55,000 bases of DNA from assembly GCA_041398785.1 (NCBI GenBank), contig JAWKUA010000008.1, positions 1 through 55,000 on the forward strand, in the 5' to 3' direction. A program made the position numbers and the translations under genes. This stretch comes from Planctomycetaceae bacterium. Its GTDB lineage: Bacteria; Planctomycetota; Planctomycetia; Planctomycetales; Planctomycetaceae. Below the pieces are notes generated by a model that was given only the letters and a program-made list of their open reading frames with translations, searched no databases and was not told the DNA's origin. Of this stretch, positions 33,878 through 43,282 are shown piece by piece; position 1 is the stretch's first letter; every line of letters starts with the position of its first letter.

Positions 33878-34447
33878 TCATCGCTCGGCGACCGCTTCTT
33901 CGGCTCGTTCCTTCAGTCGGCCGAATTGTTCGCCCAGAACGTGATCCACAGGCATGGCCCAGTTGGCAAGTCCGCTCGGGACGAAACCGCCGACGTTGTA
34001 CGTCACAACCAGTTCGGTTCCAGCGCCTTTTTCTTCGAGAGTCACCGTCAGGACTCCATTCACGCCGTGTTCCTGCAACGGTCCCAGAGCTCCAGACAGC
34101 CGCAGCATTCGATTTGGTCGCACATGGATCACCTGCATGTGCTGAACGAAGCCGCCGTCGGGCAGTTTTTCCTGAAACAGACCACCGGGTTCCGCCGTCA
34201 TCGAAAGATTATTGCTGTCGCCGGAAAATGTATGGTCGGAACTCCACCAGCCCGCGATGTCGACCAGTGTGCGATACACGGTGCTCGGTGCGGCGCTGAT
34301 CTGGTACGTCTGCTTCAATGCGAATCCGTGTTCCGCAGTTTCCACGACCTCCCCGACAGCCGGTGTTGAGCAGATCAGGAGTGCCGCCGTGATCAGGACA
34401 CGGCGGTTCGTTGTCGAACGATTCAGGCGACATGACAGGAGCTGCAT
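33878..34447 (-). CDS. Exported SRPBCC/START-like protein
   Basis: 189 residues from ATG 34447, chosen because GGAG sits 9 bases upstream; an in-frame GTG at 34462 would place that site inside the gene. Signal-like N-terminus (LLSCRLNRSTTNRRVLITAALLICSTPAVG), cleaved near residue 31. The mature part reads FALKQTYQISAAPSTVYRTLVDIAGWWSSDHTFSGDS, the SRPBCC opening (strand, then W-W loop), with VTLEEKGAGTELVVTYNVGG later. SRPBCC proteins form a deep pocket for hydrophobic ligands; periplasmic versions are uncommon. It converges with the ankyrin gene and diverges from the peptidase gene. Confidence 0.75.
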   Translation of the reverse strand: MQLLSCRLNRSTTNRRVLITAALLICSTPAVGEVVETAEHGFALKQTYQISAAPSTVYRTLVDIAGWWSSDHTFSGDSNNLSMTAEPGGLFQEKLPDGGFVQHMQVIHVRPNRMLRLSGALGPLQEHGVNGVLTVTLEEKGAGTELVVTYNVGGFVPSGLANWAMPVDHVLGEQFGRLKERAEEAVAER

Positions 34448-34564
34448 GGACGGTTTCTCCACGGGACGTTACGGATGGCTGAAGAACTCGTTATCACGAC
34501 GCCGGAGTGCCCCGGCAATGGTGTTCGCTCTGTTCCGCGCTGGGACGCGGGACCCGCACGGCGC

Positions 34565-34570
34565 TATAAT
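34565..34570 (+). promoter_or_regulatory. -10 box TATAAT upstream of the M28 peptidase gene
   Basis: A perfect TATAAT stands 58-67 bp before the candidate starts of the peptidase gene. No good -35 hexamer lies 16-18 bp upstream, so the promoter might need an activator or the match may be chance. Confidence 0.35.
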
Positions 34571-34627
34571 CGGCGGTGTCTCGCGAACCGGCGTCCCTCT
34601 GACGGGAACCAATCACACTGACTCAGG

Positions 34628-37600
34628 ATGCTTTCGATGACTTCGCTTCGTTTTTCCGCTGTGACGCTCGTACTCGTCGCGTCATTGTCCTCACTGTCCG
34701 CGAACACCGCAACGGCTCAGGACGACGACATCACGGTGACAAACCCCGCGGCGGCAACAAGGCTGGAAGGACAGTTTCTGTCGCGAACTCGGCAACTGAC
34801 TTACGAAGGCCGCCGAGCGGGCGAAGGCTATTTCAGCGCCGACGGACAGCGGATGGTCTTTCAAAGTGAACGCGAACCCGGCAATCCGTTCTTTCAGATC
34901 TATCTGCTGGATTTCGGCAACGGAGCCACGCGAAGGATTTCTCCCGGCACCGGCAAGACAACCTGCGCCTGGATTCATCCGGATGGCGGCCGGGTTCTGT
35001 ACGCGTCGACTCAGGACGATCCGGATGCCGTCGCCGAACAGAAAGCCGAAATCGAGCTTCGTGAATCCGGTGCGCAGAAGCGCTATTCGTGGGACTACGA
35101 CGAATTCTTCGACATCATCGAATATGACCTGTCGAAGGATGCCTACCGTCACCTGACGAACGCTCGCGGCTACGACGCGGAAGGATCGTATTCGCCGGAC
35201 GGCAGCCTGATCGCCTTCGCTTCGAATCGCTCTGCGTACGAAGAAGCTCTGACCGAAGAACAACGGCAGAAGTTTGAGCTGGATCCGTCGTGGGCGATGG
35301 ACATCTATCTGATGAACGCCGACGGCAGCGATGTTCGCCGGCTGACGACGACTCCCGGCTACGACGGCGGCCCCTTCTTTTCTCCTGACGGAATCCGCAT
35401 CTGTTTTCGACGCTTTTCCGAAAACGGCGCCACGGCCGAAATCATGACGATGAACATCGACGGCAGCGACCAGAAGCGCCTGACACACCTTGGAGCCATG
35501 TCATGGGCTCCGTTTTACCATCCTTCGGGAAAGTACCTGATCTTTACCACAAACCGTCACGGCTTCGCGAATTTCGAACTGTACCTGATCGATGTCGATG
35601 GTCAGCATGAACCCGTTCGAGTCACGCATACGCCGGGCTTTGACGGGCTTCCGGTGTTCACTCCGGACGGAACGCAGCTTTCGTGGACAACAAACCGCAC
35701 GACGAATAACCAGTCGCAGATCTTTCTGGCGGAATGGAATCATCGGCACGCGCTGGAGGCACTCGGACTGGAAGCTGCGTTGCCGGCGACGATCGCGGAA
35801 ACTCCGGCCTCGGCGGCGACCGGCCGGAAGCCGCAACAGCGATCGGCGTTCGCCGCGGCCGATGCCGTGCGACACGTCGAGTACCTGTGCCGCCCGCAAC
35901 TGCAGGGCCGCCTGACGGGAACGCGCGGCGAAAAACTTGCGACGAACTACGTGGCGCTGTATCTGGAAACGCTGGGACTGGAACCAGCCGGCGACGACGA
36001 CACGTGGTTTCAGGAATTCGAATTCACCTCCGGCGTTTCGACCGGGGAGAACAACCGACTGATTGCCAGTTTTCGACCTGCTGATGAAGTCATCGCGCCG
36101 AACGAACAGAGCGATGCCAAACCGGGATCGCAGGCAGATGCGCCAAAAAACGCTGACAGCGCAACACGGAATGCCACCGATCAACTGACCGCGACGAAGA
36201 ATTACCAGCCCGGCGCTGACTGGCTGCCGCTTGCGTTTTCCGCGACGGGCGAATTCGCACCGGCCGATGTCGTCTTCGCGGGCTACGGAATTCAGGTGCC
36301 GGAAGGTGAAGGCTTTGAGGAGTACGATTCCTTCGTGCATCTGGACGTCAAAGACAAATGGGTGCTTGCATTTCGGTTCATGCCGGAGGATCTGACTCCC
36401 GAACGCCGCCAGTATTTCGCCCGGTTCAGCAGCCTGCGATTCAAAGCGATGAAGCTGCGCGACATGGGAGCTCGCGGGCTGATTCTTGTCAGCGGTCCGA
36501 CATCCGGCGTGCGGGAACAGCTGATTCCGCTGCAGTTCGATGGCTCGCTCGCCGGCACAAGTCTGCCGGTGATCAGCGTGACGAATGAAGTTGCGGGGGA
36601 ATGGCTGAAGTCGGCGGGTCGGGGCCTGGCGACGCTGCAGAAGAAGCTGGATTCGGGCGACCCCGCGATGGGATTTCCGATTCCGGGAGTATCGCTTTCC
36701 GCCGTCATCGATGTTCAACAGGAAAGGAAAACGGGCCGCAATGTGCTGGGACGCCTGCAGCTCGGCGACGCTCCCGCGCATGAGATCGTCGTCGTCGGTG
36801 CGCACATTGATCACCTGGGAGCGGGATCAAATTCCAATTCCCTGGCGCGCGATGATGAGCAGTCGCAGATCCATTTTGGAGCCGATGACAACGCGTCCGG
36901 TGTCGCCGCGATGCTGCAGATCGCGGAAGCGCTGGCTCAGGCGCGCGATGCCGGAGCACTGGCAGGAAAGCGCGACGTGGTCTTTGCTGCGTGGTCGGGT
37001 GAAGAACTGGGGCTGCTGGGATCAAGCCACTATGTGAAGCAACTGGAAACGCTGTTTTCTCAGCACGCCGCGGCGCTGAGCGGTTCCGAGCCGGAATCCG
37101 ATGCACAGAATCCGGACGCACCCGATGTCGAACAGAACGCCGAAGCCAGCGACGACACATCCGGGCCGAATACCGGCGGACTGCACATGTACGTTGCCGC
37201 GTGCCTGAATATGGACATGGTCGGGCGCATGCAGGAGAAACTGATTCTGCAGGGAATCGGTTCCTCCACAGCGTGGGACCGGCTGATCGAACAAGCCAAC
37301 GTGCCGCTGGGTTTGCCGGTCACGCTGCAGCAGGACAGCTACCTTCCCACCGACGCCAGCGTCTTCTTCATGCACGGTGTCCCCATCCTGTCCGCTTTCA
37401 CGGGCAATCACGGCGAATATCACACTCCGCGCGATACACCCGAAAAGCTGAACTACGAAGGCATTTCGAAAATCGCTCACCTGATGAGCCTGGTTTGCCG
37501 CTCGCTGATCGCCGACGAAAAGGCGCCGCTGTACGTGTCGCAGGATCGTCCGAAGGATGGCCAGCGCCGCGCCAATCTGCGTGCCTACCTTGGCACGATC

Positions 37601-37846
37601 CCGGACTACGCGGAATCTGACGTCAAGGGAGTATTGCTGTCGGGAGTCTCAAAGGGCGGCCCGGCCGACACCGCCGGAATCCAGGGCGGCGACGTGATCG
37701 TGATGCTGGCCGGGAGAAAGATCGAAAACATCTACGACTACACGTACGCCATCGAAGCTCTGAAGATCGACCAGGAGGTCGAAATCGTCGTGAAGCGGAA
37801 CGACGAGGAAGTTCCGCTGAAAGTCACTCCCGGCTCGCGCGAGTGA
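34628..37846 (+). CDS. Secreted fusion: TolB-like propeller, M28 aminopeptidase with PA insert, PDZ domain
   Basis: 1,072 residues; ATG 34637 has AGGA at better spacing than 34628 and may be the real start. Signal peptide ends near residue 30. Residues about 50-380 contain repeated PD40/TolB blades (GYFSADGQRMVFQSER, GSYSPDGSLIAFASNRS, GGPFFSPDGIRICFRR, FYHPSGKYLIFTTNR, PVFTPDGTQLSWTTNR). Residues about 410-960 form an M28 peptidase with an inserted PA-like domain; zinc ligands and base fall at H726 (GAHIDHLG), D753 (GADDNAS), E792-E793 (SGEELG), D863 (NMDMVGR) and H932 (YHTPRD). Residues about 980-1072 are a PDZ domain (GVLLSGVSKGGPADTAGIQGGDVI). All catalytic residues are present, so it should cleave N-terminal residues or dipeptides outside the cytoplasm. 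Confidence 0.92.
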   Translation: MLSMTSLRFSAVTLVLVASLSSLSANTATAQDDDITVTNPAAATRLEGQFLSRTRQLTYEGRRAGEGYFSADGQRMVFQSEREPGNPFFQIYLLDFGNGATRRISPGTGKTTCAWIHPDGGRVLYASTQDDPDAVAEQKAEIELRESGAQKRYSWDYDEFFDIIEYDLSKDAYRHLTNARGYDAEGSYSPDGSLIAFASNRSAYEEALTEEQRQKFELDPSWAMDIYLMNADGSDVRRLTTTPGYDGGPFFSPDGIRICFRRFSENGATAEIMTMNIDGSDQKRLTHLGAMSWAPFYHPSGKYLIFTTNRHGFANFELYLIDVDGQHEPVRVTHTPGFDGLPVFTPDGTQLSWTTNRTTNNQSQIFLAEWNHRHALEALGLEAALPATIAETPASAATGRKPQQRSAFAAADAVRHVEYLCRPQLQGRLTGTRGEKLATNYVALYLETLGLEPAGDDDTWFQEFEFTSGVSTGENNRLIASFRPADEVIAPNEQSDAKPGSQADAPKNADSATRNATDQLTATKNYQPGADWLPLAFSATGEFAPADVVFAGYGIQVPEGEGFEEYDSFVHLDVKDKWVLAFRFMPEDLTPERRQYFARFSSLRFKAMKLRDMGARGLILVSGPTSGVREQLIPLQFDGSLAGTSLPVISVTNEVAGEWLKSAGRGLATLQKKLDSGDPAMGFPIPGVSLSAVIDVQQERKTGRNVLGRLQLGDAPAHEIVVVGAHIDHLGAGSNSNSLARDDEQSQIHFGADDNASGVAAMLQIAEALAQARDAGALAGKRDVVFAAWSGEELGLLGSSHYVKQLETLFSQHAAALSGSEPESDAQNPDAPDVEQNAEASDDTSGPNTGGLHMYVAACLNMDMVGRMQEKLILQGIGSSTAWDRLIEQANVPLGLPVTLQQDSYLPTDASVFFMHGVPILSAFTGNHGEYHTPRDTPEKLNYEGISKIAHLMSLVCRSLIADEKAPLYVSQDRPKDGQRRANLRAYLGTIPDYAESDVKGVLLSGVSKGGPADTAGIQGGDVIVMLAGRKIENIYDYTYAIEALKIDQEVEIVVKRNDEEVPLKVTPGSRE

Positions 37847-37882
37847 CGTATTCGCCCGCATTGAATGGCTGACTTCTGCCGG

Positions 37883-38836
37883 CTAACGAGCGGCTTCCAG
37901 GAGCGCCATCAGGTCGGACAATTCCTCGATGGAAATCTGTTCGTCCAGACCTTTCGGCATGATGGAAACGTCACTGGGATGCTGTTCCTCAATGTCGGCA
38001 GCGTTCAGCGTCACGGTCTGATTCGGACCGGTGACCAGTTCAATCCGGTCGGCCGTTTGCGATTTCACGATGCCGTTGTGCGTGAGCCCGTCGACGGTGA
38101 CGACGCTGACCGGCTGATAGCTTTGTTCCAGCCGCGAACTGGGATGCAGAATGGCCTCCAGCAGATCATAGCGGGTGCGAGTTCCGCCGATGCGTGACAG
38201 ATCGGGGCCGATGCTGGTGCCGACGTAACCAATCTTGTGGCAGGCACTGCAGGCCGCTTTGCTGCTGCGGAAGACTTCGTATCCCTTTAATCGGTCACCG
38301 GGTTTCAGTCGGCCCAGCATCTCGTTGACGTGCTGCCGAATGTCGGGAGTCGGCTGTTTTATCGCTTCGACAAGTTCTGCCGCGTGCCGCTGAAGTTCGC
38401 CACTGCGGTGGCGATACAGGTTTGTGATCTGGCTGGCCGACAGTGTTCGCGCCGTTCGCACCGATTTCAGCCGATCGAGCATTTCGGCATCGAGAGCATC
38501 ATCTTCCAGCGAACTGATCGCGGCCAGCACCGTCGGCAGATGCAGCGGCGCAACCGCGTCTATGTGATCGAGAAGTCGGCGAGCCGCGTCGACAGGCAGA
38601 CGCAAACGTTCCAAAGCCGTGGCAGCGTAAGGAGTGACTAATTCTTCCTCAGCCAGCAGGTATCCAACGACGACGTCCGCGAGTGTCTCTCTCACTGGCG
38701 TCCGTGGCGGCAGTGCAGACAGGAATATGACCGGCACAGGATATGGAGGGTCAGTGGTTTGTTCTTCCGCACGCGCACCAGAGACCGAGAGAGCCCGGAG
38801 TCCGGCTTCAAACCCTGCGGATGATCCGCCAGCCAC
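37883..38836 (-). CDS. PVC-type dehydrogenase, C-terminal part with HEAT-like region and cytochrome c domain (other half of a frameshifted gene)
   Basis: 317 residues in a different frame from the main gene upstream, overlapping its last 145 bases. Content: VRETLADVVVGYLLAEEELVTPYAATALERLRLP (helical repeats), then a haem domain with C-S-A-C-H in KAACSACHKIGYVGTSIGPDLSRIG and the sixth-ligand region IMPKGLDEQISIEELSDLMALL. These are the normal C-terminal parts of planctomycete PVC-type haem-binding dehydrogenases. As a separate gene it would lack a signal peptide, so haem attachment would fail. It is therefore read as the 3' part of the 37883-41124 gene. Confidence 0.85.
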   Translation of the reverse strand: MAGGSSAGFEAGLRALSVSGARAEEQTTDPPYPVPVIFLSALPPRTPVRETLADVVVGYLLAEEELVTPYAATALERLRLPVDAARRLLDHIDAVAPLHLPTVLAAISSLEDDALDAEMLDRLKSVRTARTLSASQITNLYRHRSGELQRHAAELVEAIKQPTPDIRQHVNEMLGRLKPGDRLKGYEVFRSSKAACSACHKIGYVGTSIGPDLSRIGGTRTRYDLLEAILHPSSRLEQSYQPVSVVTVDGLTHNGIVKSQTADRIELVTGPNQTVTLNAADIEEQHPSDVSIMPKGLDEQISIEELSDLMALLEAAR

Positions 38837-41124
38837 TCAGCGATCTGGTATGCGATATCCCAATCAGTCTCCTGCAGCCAGTTCGCCACGGGGTCTGGCC
38901 AGGATGCCGGCAATTCGTTCTCAGGAAATGCATCCAGCAGAGCGACAAGCAACTGCTGCTGAAATTTGGTTCGCTGCGGCGCTGCGGTGATCCAACCGGC
39001 AATCATCGATTGAACGTCCAGTTGCGTACTCCAACCGGCAACGACAGTGGCAAGCAGTTCCGCTTCGCGTGCGTACGCGTCTGTGCGTTGGTCGCGGATT
39101 TCGAGCGACTCCGCAGTGTTTTCCCACGCCGACTGAATCTGTCGCAGAATCTCCGGCGACGGTGATGCCGGCGGGTGTGACTTCAAAATGTCCAAAGCCG
39201 TTTTGCGGAGCGCGTCGTCATCTGACTGAGCGGCGGCAAACGTCTCCGACAGACTCAGCAAGTCAGGTCTCGTCTGATCCAGAACAATCATCGCCGCTCG
39301 GCGCTGCAGCGAGTCGCCGGCAGTCAGGTATTCGCGGACAGTGTCCGTCTGTTCGAGTTCCATCAGGGCGTACAACAGCGAATGTTCGAGAATCCTGTCG
39401 TCGCGGACTGATGCAATCGCCTGCATCAGAGGCTCGATGGATTCGTGGCTGCCGACTCGGCCCAGTGCTTCCGCGGCGGCTCGGCGAACCTGCGGTGACT
39501 GTTGCGATACAACAAGTCGCTGCAGCGGTTCGACGGCCGCCTTCCAGCGATTCACGCTGACTGCGTGAGCCGCCGCACTCGCCAGTGAGTCCGGTGCTGC
39601 CTGGTCGTTCAGCACGCCTGTGATCGCTTCCAGCGCGGCCGGAGAACCGATGCGGCACAAGGCCCAAAGTGCGTCGGTGCGGTGGCGAACTTCGACCTCC
39701 GATGAAATCATATGTTTCGTCAGTGCTGGCGTCGATTCGTCGGCGCGACGGATCAGTTCGGCGGTCGCGGCACGGCGGGCAATCGAATCGACGGAGCTGA
39801 TGTCAGCGACGAGCCGGTCGATCGGCGCATTGGCCGCGGGCGACGATCGCCGCGTCGCTGCGGTGGCCGGCGTCGATTCTGGTGAAAGCCGATAGATGCC
39901 TCCGGCCGCGGTTTTCTGGTCGACATGAGAACTCGGGCAGCACAGGTCGTACCAGCCGCCGGTGTCGATCACGATCAGGCTGCCGTCCGCGTCTTCGATC
40001 ACTTCTGTCGGATGGAAGTCGATGCGATCCGCAACCAGCAGATCCCGGTTTTCGGACCGAAACCCGGCTCCGTCGGGTGTCAGTGAATGCAGCGAAACGC
40101 GGTGCAGGTTGAACTGCGCCGCGACGAGGACATTGACGGGATCGGAATACACCAGCGACGCAACTCGCGGCGATTCCAGGTACGCCAGGCCGGCGGGAGC
40201 AGCGGCGGCGAACTGCACCGTGATCGGCATCAGATCTCCCGTGCGAAGGTGTCCGTTGATGACGTCGTGATCCTTGCCATAGACGCCGCCGTACACGGCG
40301 TGGGCAACCCCGTCTCGCGCGCCATCGCGAGGGTGCTGCAGGAAGGTGCTGGTGAAGAATCGTTCGCCGGAAGGCAGAAACGCGGCTTCAACGGGGTTGT
40401 CCATGCCTCCGGTCATCACGGGTTCAACCGGTCCGCCTTCCAGTCGTCTGCGAAACATGTGAGCGGCGGAGCTGACCAGCTTTCTTCCACCGGGAAGTTC
40501 GTGAGTCTGTTCCGCAAACGCTCCCTTGCACCAATAGATCCAGCCGTCGCGGCCTTCGTACGGTCCATGCAGGTCGTTTGCGCAGCCGGTGATTGTTCCG
40601 GCGTCGTACCAGATTTCACGCTGTTCGCAGACGCCGTCGTTGTCGTTGTCGATCAGACGAAAGATCTGCGGCGGCGCGGACACCAGCAGACTATTGCCGA
40701 CACACAGCACGCCTTCGGCAAACGGAAGCTGGTCGGCCGCAAGGATCCGGCTGTCGAACGTTCCGTCGCCGTCTTCATCGACGAGTCTCACGACACGATG
40801 CAAACGCTTTTCGTTGTGTTCGGCGATTGGCCGGCTAACTCCGCCCGATTCGACAACGACCAGGCGTCCCTGCTGGTCCCAGTCGGCGACAACCGGCCAC
40901 GTCACCAGCGGCTCGCCGGCGATTTTGGTGACGTGAATCCCGGCAGGAACTGTCAGTGAGACGTCTTCAATCCGAACAGACTTCGTTGCGAATCCGACAG
41001 CGGTTTCCGGACCTGCAGTCACCGCGGCGTTCTGCGCGAAACACGCATCCGCACAAACGGAGGCCGCTACCACAACAAACAAGGTTCCTGACAACTCGCG
41101 GCGCAGGATGCTGGACGTGAACAT
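38692..41124 (-). CDS. PVC-type membrane-bound dehydrogenase-like protein with HEAT repeats (5' part of a frameshifted gene)
   Basis: 810 residues. Signal peptide (about 1-30, LFVVVAASVCADACFA). Residues 50-450 form a beta-propeller of the PVC dehydrogenase family (VVADWDQQGRLVVVES, PQIFRLIDNDNDGVCEQ, DLHGPYEGRDGWIYWCKGAF, GGMDNPVEAAFLPSGERFF, YSDPVNVLVAAQFNLHRVSL). HEAT-like repeats follow from about 460 (ARRAATAELIRRADES, VRHRTDALWALCRIGSP, VRRAAAEALGRVGS). The frame breaks down around residue 765 (after DHPQGLKPDSG) and the C-terminal haem domain is in another frame, so a one-base deletion (or two-base insertion) lies at about 38740-38830. Family function is not established; quinone or alcohol oxidation is often suggested from the fold. 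Confidence 0.85.
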   Translation of the reverse strand: MFTSSILRRELSGTLFVVVAASVCADACFAQNAAVTAGPETAVGFATKSVRIEDVSLTVPAGIHVTKIAGEPLVTWPVVADWDQQGRLVVVESGGVSRPIAEHNEKRLHRVVRLVDEDGDGTFDSRILAADQLPFAEGVLCVGNSLLVSAPPQIFRLIDNDNDGVCEQREIWYDAGTITGCANDLHGPYEGRDGWIYWCKGAFAEQTHELPGGRKLVSSAAHMFRRRLEGGPVEPVMTGGMDNPVEAAFLPSGERFFTSTFLQHPRDGARDGVAHAVYGGVYGKDHDVINGHLRTGDLMPITVQFAAAAPAGLAYLESPRVASLVYSDPVNVLVAAQFNLHRVSLHSLTPDGAGFRSENRDLLVADRIDFHPTEVIEDADGSLIVIDTGGWYDLCCPSSHVDQKTAAGGIYRLSPESTPATAATRRSSPAANAPIDRLVADISSVDSIARRAATAELIRRADESTPALTKHMISSEVEVRHRTDALWALCRIGSPAALEAITGVLNDQAAPDSLASAAAHAVSVNRWKAAVEPLQRLVVSQQSPQVRRAAAEALGRVGSHESIEPLMQAIASVRDDRILEHSLLYALMELEQTDTVREYLTAGDSLQRRAAMIVLDQTRPDLLSLSETFAAAQSDDDALRKTALDILKSHPPASPSPEILRQIQSAWENTAESLEIRDQRTDAYAREAELLATVVAGWSTQLDVQSMIAGWITAAPQRTKFQQQLLVALLDAFPENELPASWPDPVANWLQETDWDIAYQIAEWLADHPQGLKPDSGLSRSLVRVRKNKPLTLHILCRSYSCLHCRHGRQ

Positions 41125-41363
41125 GACGGTTCGCTCTGCAGAAAAGGACGGGCTGGACGCAGCAGCAACGTGAAGTCACCTGCGGCAGATGTTACCAGAG
41201 GTCACCGGGAATTCTCCATGGCGCCGACCGGGAATACTCCTCACGACGAACGCTTGAACTTTGCCGCGCGCCGGACGAACCTGCGGAAGGCTGAAGTTTC
41301 CGGACACGCAGTCCGCCTGGTTTCCTGCAGGCTGTCTCGTTTTTTTGCAGAAGGTGCGCTTCC

Positions 41364-42245
41364 ATGAAAACACCCGTCAGCACGACTCGCCGCGACTTTC
41401 TTGCCGGCACGGCCACGACCGCGTTTGCGGCGTCACTGGCTTCCACGGTTCTGCCCGCTCGAGTGCTGGGACGCGAAGGAAAAACGGCGCCCGGTGACAA
41501 GATCTCGCTGGGAGTTATCGGCATCGGACCGCGCTGCACCTACGACCTGAAATCGATGCTGCAGTTCGAAGACATTCAGTGCGTTGCGATCGCCGACGTG
41601 CAGGAATCCCGACGCAATGCCGGGAAGAAACTGGTCGACGAACACTATGGCAACACCGACTGCGTGCTGTACCGCGACCTGCGCGAACTATTGGACCGCG
41701 ATGACATCGATTCCGTAATCGTGGCGACCGGTGACCGCTGGCACGCGGCGGCATCGATTCTCGCGGCGAAGGCCGGCAAGGACGTCTACAGTGAAAAGCC
41801 CTGCGGCATTACGATCAAAGCCTGCCAGGATCTGGCCGACACGATGCACGCTGAACAGCGAGTCTTCCAGGCGGGTACTCAGCGCCGCAGCGTTCCGAAC
41901 TTTCAGAAGGCGGTCGAGTTCGCTCATACCGGGAAGCTCGGCAAACTTCACACACTGCACGCGTCAATCTACATGCCGGTGCTGGATAACACGTGGCTGC
42001 CCGCGGAACCGACGCCCCATCGGGACGTCGTCGACTGGAACCTGTGGCTGGGTCCGGCGGCATGGCGGCCGTTTAATCAGAAGTACGTCGACGGTCGCTG
42101 GCGCGGCCAGTGGGATTTCGATTCCGGCGCTCGCCTGCACGACTGGGGTGCTCACACGGTTGATCTCTGCCAGTGGGCCAACCAGGCCGATGACGATGCC
42201 GATCGAATACGAACCGATGGAAGACAAGATCGTCTGCCACTATGA
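41364..42245 (+). CDS. Tat-exported Gfo/Idh/MocA oxidoreductase, N-terminal part (frameshifted gene)
   Basis: 293 residues, the last about 17 out of sense. Twin-arginine signal TTRRDFLAGTATTAFAAS, then a Rossmann fold beginning KISLGVIGIGPRCTYDLKSM (GxGxxx region), VQCVAIADVQESRRNAGKK and the family signature KAGKDVYSEKPCGITIKACQDL with the catalytic E-K-P. Then GTQRRSVPNFQKAVEFAHTGKLG and HDWGAHTVDLCQWANQA; the expected text stops at ADD near 42187. The family reduces or oxidises sugars or inositols with NAD(P); planctomycete Tat-exported versions are abundant and their substrates unknown. Confidence 0.88.
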   Translation: MKTPVSTTRRDFLAGTATTAFAASLASTVLPARVLGREGKTAPGDKISLGVIGIGPRCTYDLKSMLQFEDIQCVAIADVQESRRNAGKKLVDEHYGNTDCVLYRDLRELLDRDDIDSVIVATGDRWHAAASILAAKAGKDVYSEKPCGITIKACQDLADTMHAEQRVFQAGTQRRSVPNFQKAVEFAHTGKLGKLHTLHASIYMPVLDNTWLPAEPTPHRDVVDWNLWLGPAAWRPFNQKYVDGRWRGQWDFDSGARLHDWGAHTVDLCQWANQADDDADRIRTDGRQDRLPL

Positions 42246-42675
42246 AAACGGCGTGAAGCTGATCATCGACTTCCTGCCTGATCCGTTCGGCGACCGGTCG
42301 CCGCATTACATCACACGTCTGGGCACGTGCCCGGTGCGGTTTATCGGCGACGAAGGTTCTGTAGAGACCGGCGATGAAGGCGAGATCGTGGTTTCATCGG
42401 ATTCTCTAAAGAAGGAACTGCCGGATCCGTCGAAGCGAGTTCGCGGCCTGGACGTGTCGGCACATTCCCGCAACTTCTTCGACTGCATCCGCAGCCGCGG
42501 GATCACGAACGCGAACCCGGACGTGATGCGGCGTTCTCACATCGCCTGCCACGCGGCTGCAATTTCGTGGATTCTGGGACGAAAGCTGCGGATCGATCCC
42601 GTGACCGAAGAATTCATTGATGACGCCGACGCCAACCTGCTGCGATCCCGCGCCGAGCGCGACTGGACGGTCTGA
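42190..42675 (+). CDS. Gfo/Idh/MocA oxidoreductase, C-terminal part (other half of the frameshifted gene)
   Basis: 161 residues in a frame shifted +1 (or -2) from the upstream half; family text resumes with MPIEYEPMEDKIVCHYENG at about 42196. Contents include the substrate-domain strand VKLIIDFLPDP, RFIGDEGSVETGDEGEIVVSS, and HSRNFFDCIRSRGITNANPDVMRRSHIACHAAAISWILGRKLR, the usual last helix of Tat-exported members. Joined, the protein is about 437 residues, normal length. The break falls in GATGACGATGCC, a short repeat prone to slippage or misreading. Confidence 0.88.
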   Translation: MTMPIEYEPMEDKIVCHYENGVKLIIDFLPDPFGDRSPHYITRLGTCPVRFIGDEGSVETGDEGEIVVSSDSLKKELPDPSKRVRGLDVSAHSRNFFDCIRSRGITNANPDVMRRSHIACHAAAISWILGRKLRIDPVTEEFIDDADANLLRSRAERDWTV

Positions 42676-42766
42676 AGCCGGTTGCAACGCTCGAACGAAG
42701 CGGCATACTACGCGCCCCACAATTCTTTGACTTTGAAATCTCTCCACCTTCGACAGGAAGCCAGAC

Positions 42767-43282
42767 ATGACAGACGTTCGCAGCGGTGCCGTTACTCTGA
42801 AGGGAAACCCCGTCAACCTTGCCGGAAAGGCCCTGGCCGCCGGAGACAAGGCCCCCGATTTCTCACTGCAAAGCAATTCTCTGGAAGAAGTGACTCTTGC
42901 CGCCAGCGCCGGAAAGACGCGGATCATCGCGACGGTTCCGTCGCTGGACACCGGCGTCTGTCACGCCGAGACAAAGCGATTCAATGACGAAGCCGCAAAG
43001 ATGTCGGGCGTTGAAGTACTGGTCGTCAGCATGGACCTTCCGTTCGGTCAGGGGCGATGGTGCGGAGCGGAAGGCGTCGAAAATGTGAAGACCCTGAGCG
43101 CGCATCGCTGCACGAAGTTCGGTGAAGACTATGGCGTCCTGATTCAGGGCGGCGGGCTGGACCGCTGTCTGGCTCGAGCGGTCTTTGTGGTTGATGGAAG
43201 CGGCACGGTGAAACACGCCGAGTACGTCAGCGAAATCACCGAACATCCCAACTACGACGCCGCACTGGCAGCAGCGAAGTAG
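42767..43282 (+). CDS. tpx: Thiol peroxidase (Tpx-type peroxiredoxin)
   Basis: 171 residues, full length; AGGAAG stands 6 bases before ATG 42767. The core PSLDTGVCHAETKRFN carries the peroxidatic cysteine C65, with T62 of the T-x-x-C active site, and C99 in LPFGQGRWCGAEG is the resolving cysteine spaced as in E. coli Tpx. It reduces hydrogen peroxide and alkyl hydroperoxides using thioredoxin. The N-terminal GNPVNLAGKALAAGDKAPDFSL matches the atypical 2-Cys Tpx subfamily. Cytoplasmic or periplasmic (no signal seen). The 91 bp upstream contains TTGCAA and CATACT 16 bp apart as a weak promoter candidate. Confidence 0.93.
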   Translation: MTDVRSGAVTLKGNPVNLAGKALAAGDKAPDFSLQSNSLEEVTLAASAGKTRIIATVPSLDTGVCHAETKRFNDEAAKMSGVEVLVVSMDLPFGQGRWCGAEGVENVKTLSAHRCTKFGEDYGVLIQGGGLDRCLARAVFVVDGSGTVKHAEYVSEITEHPNYDAALAAAK

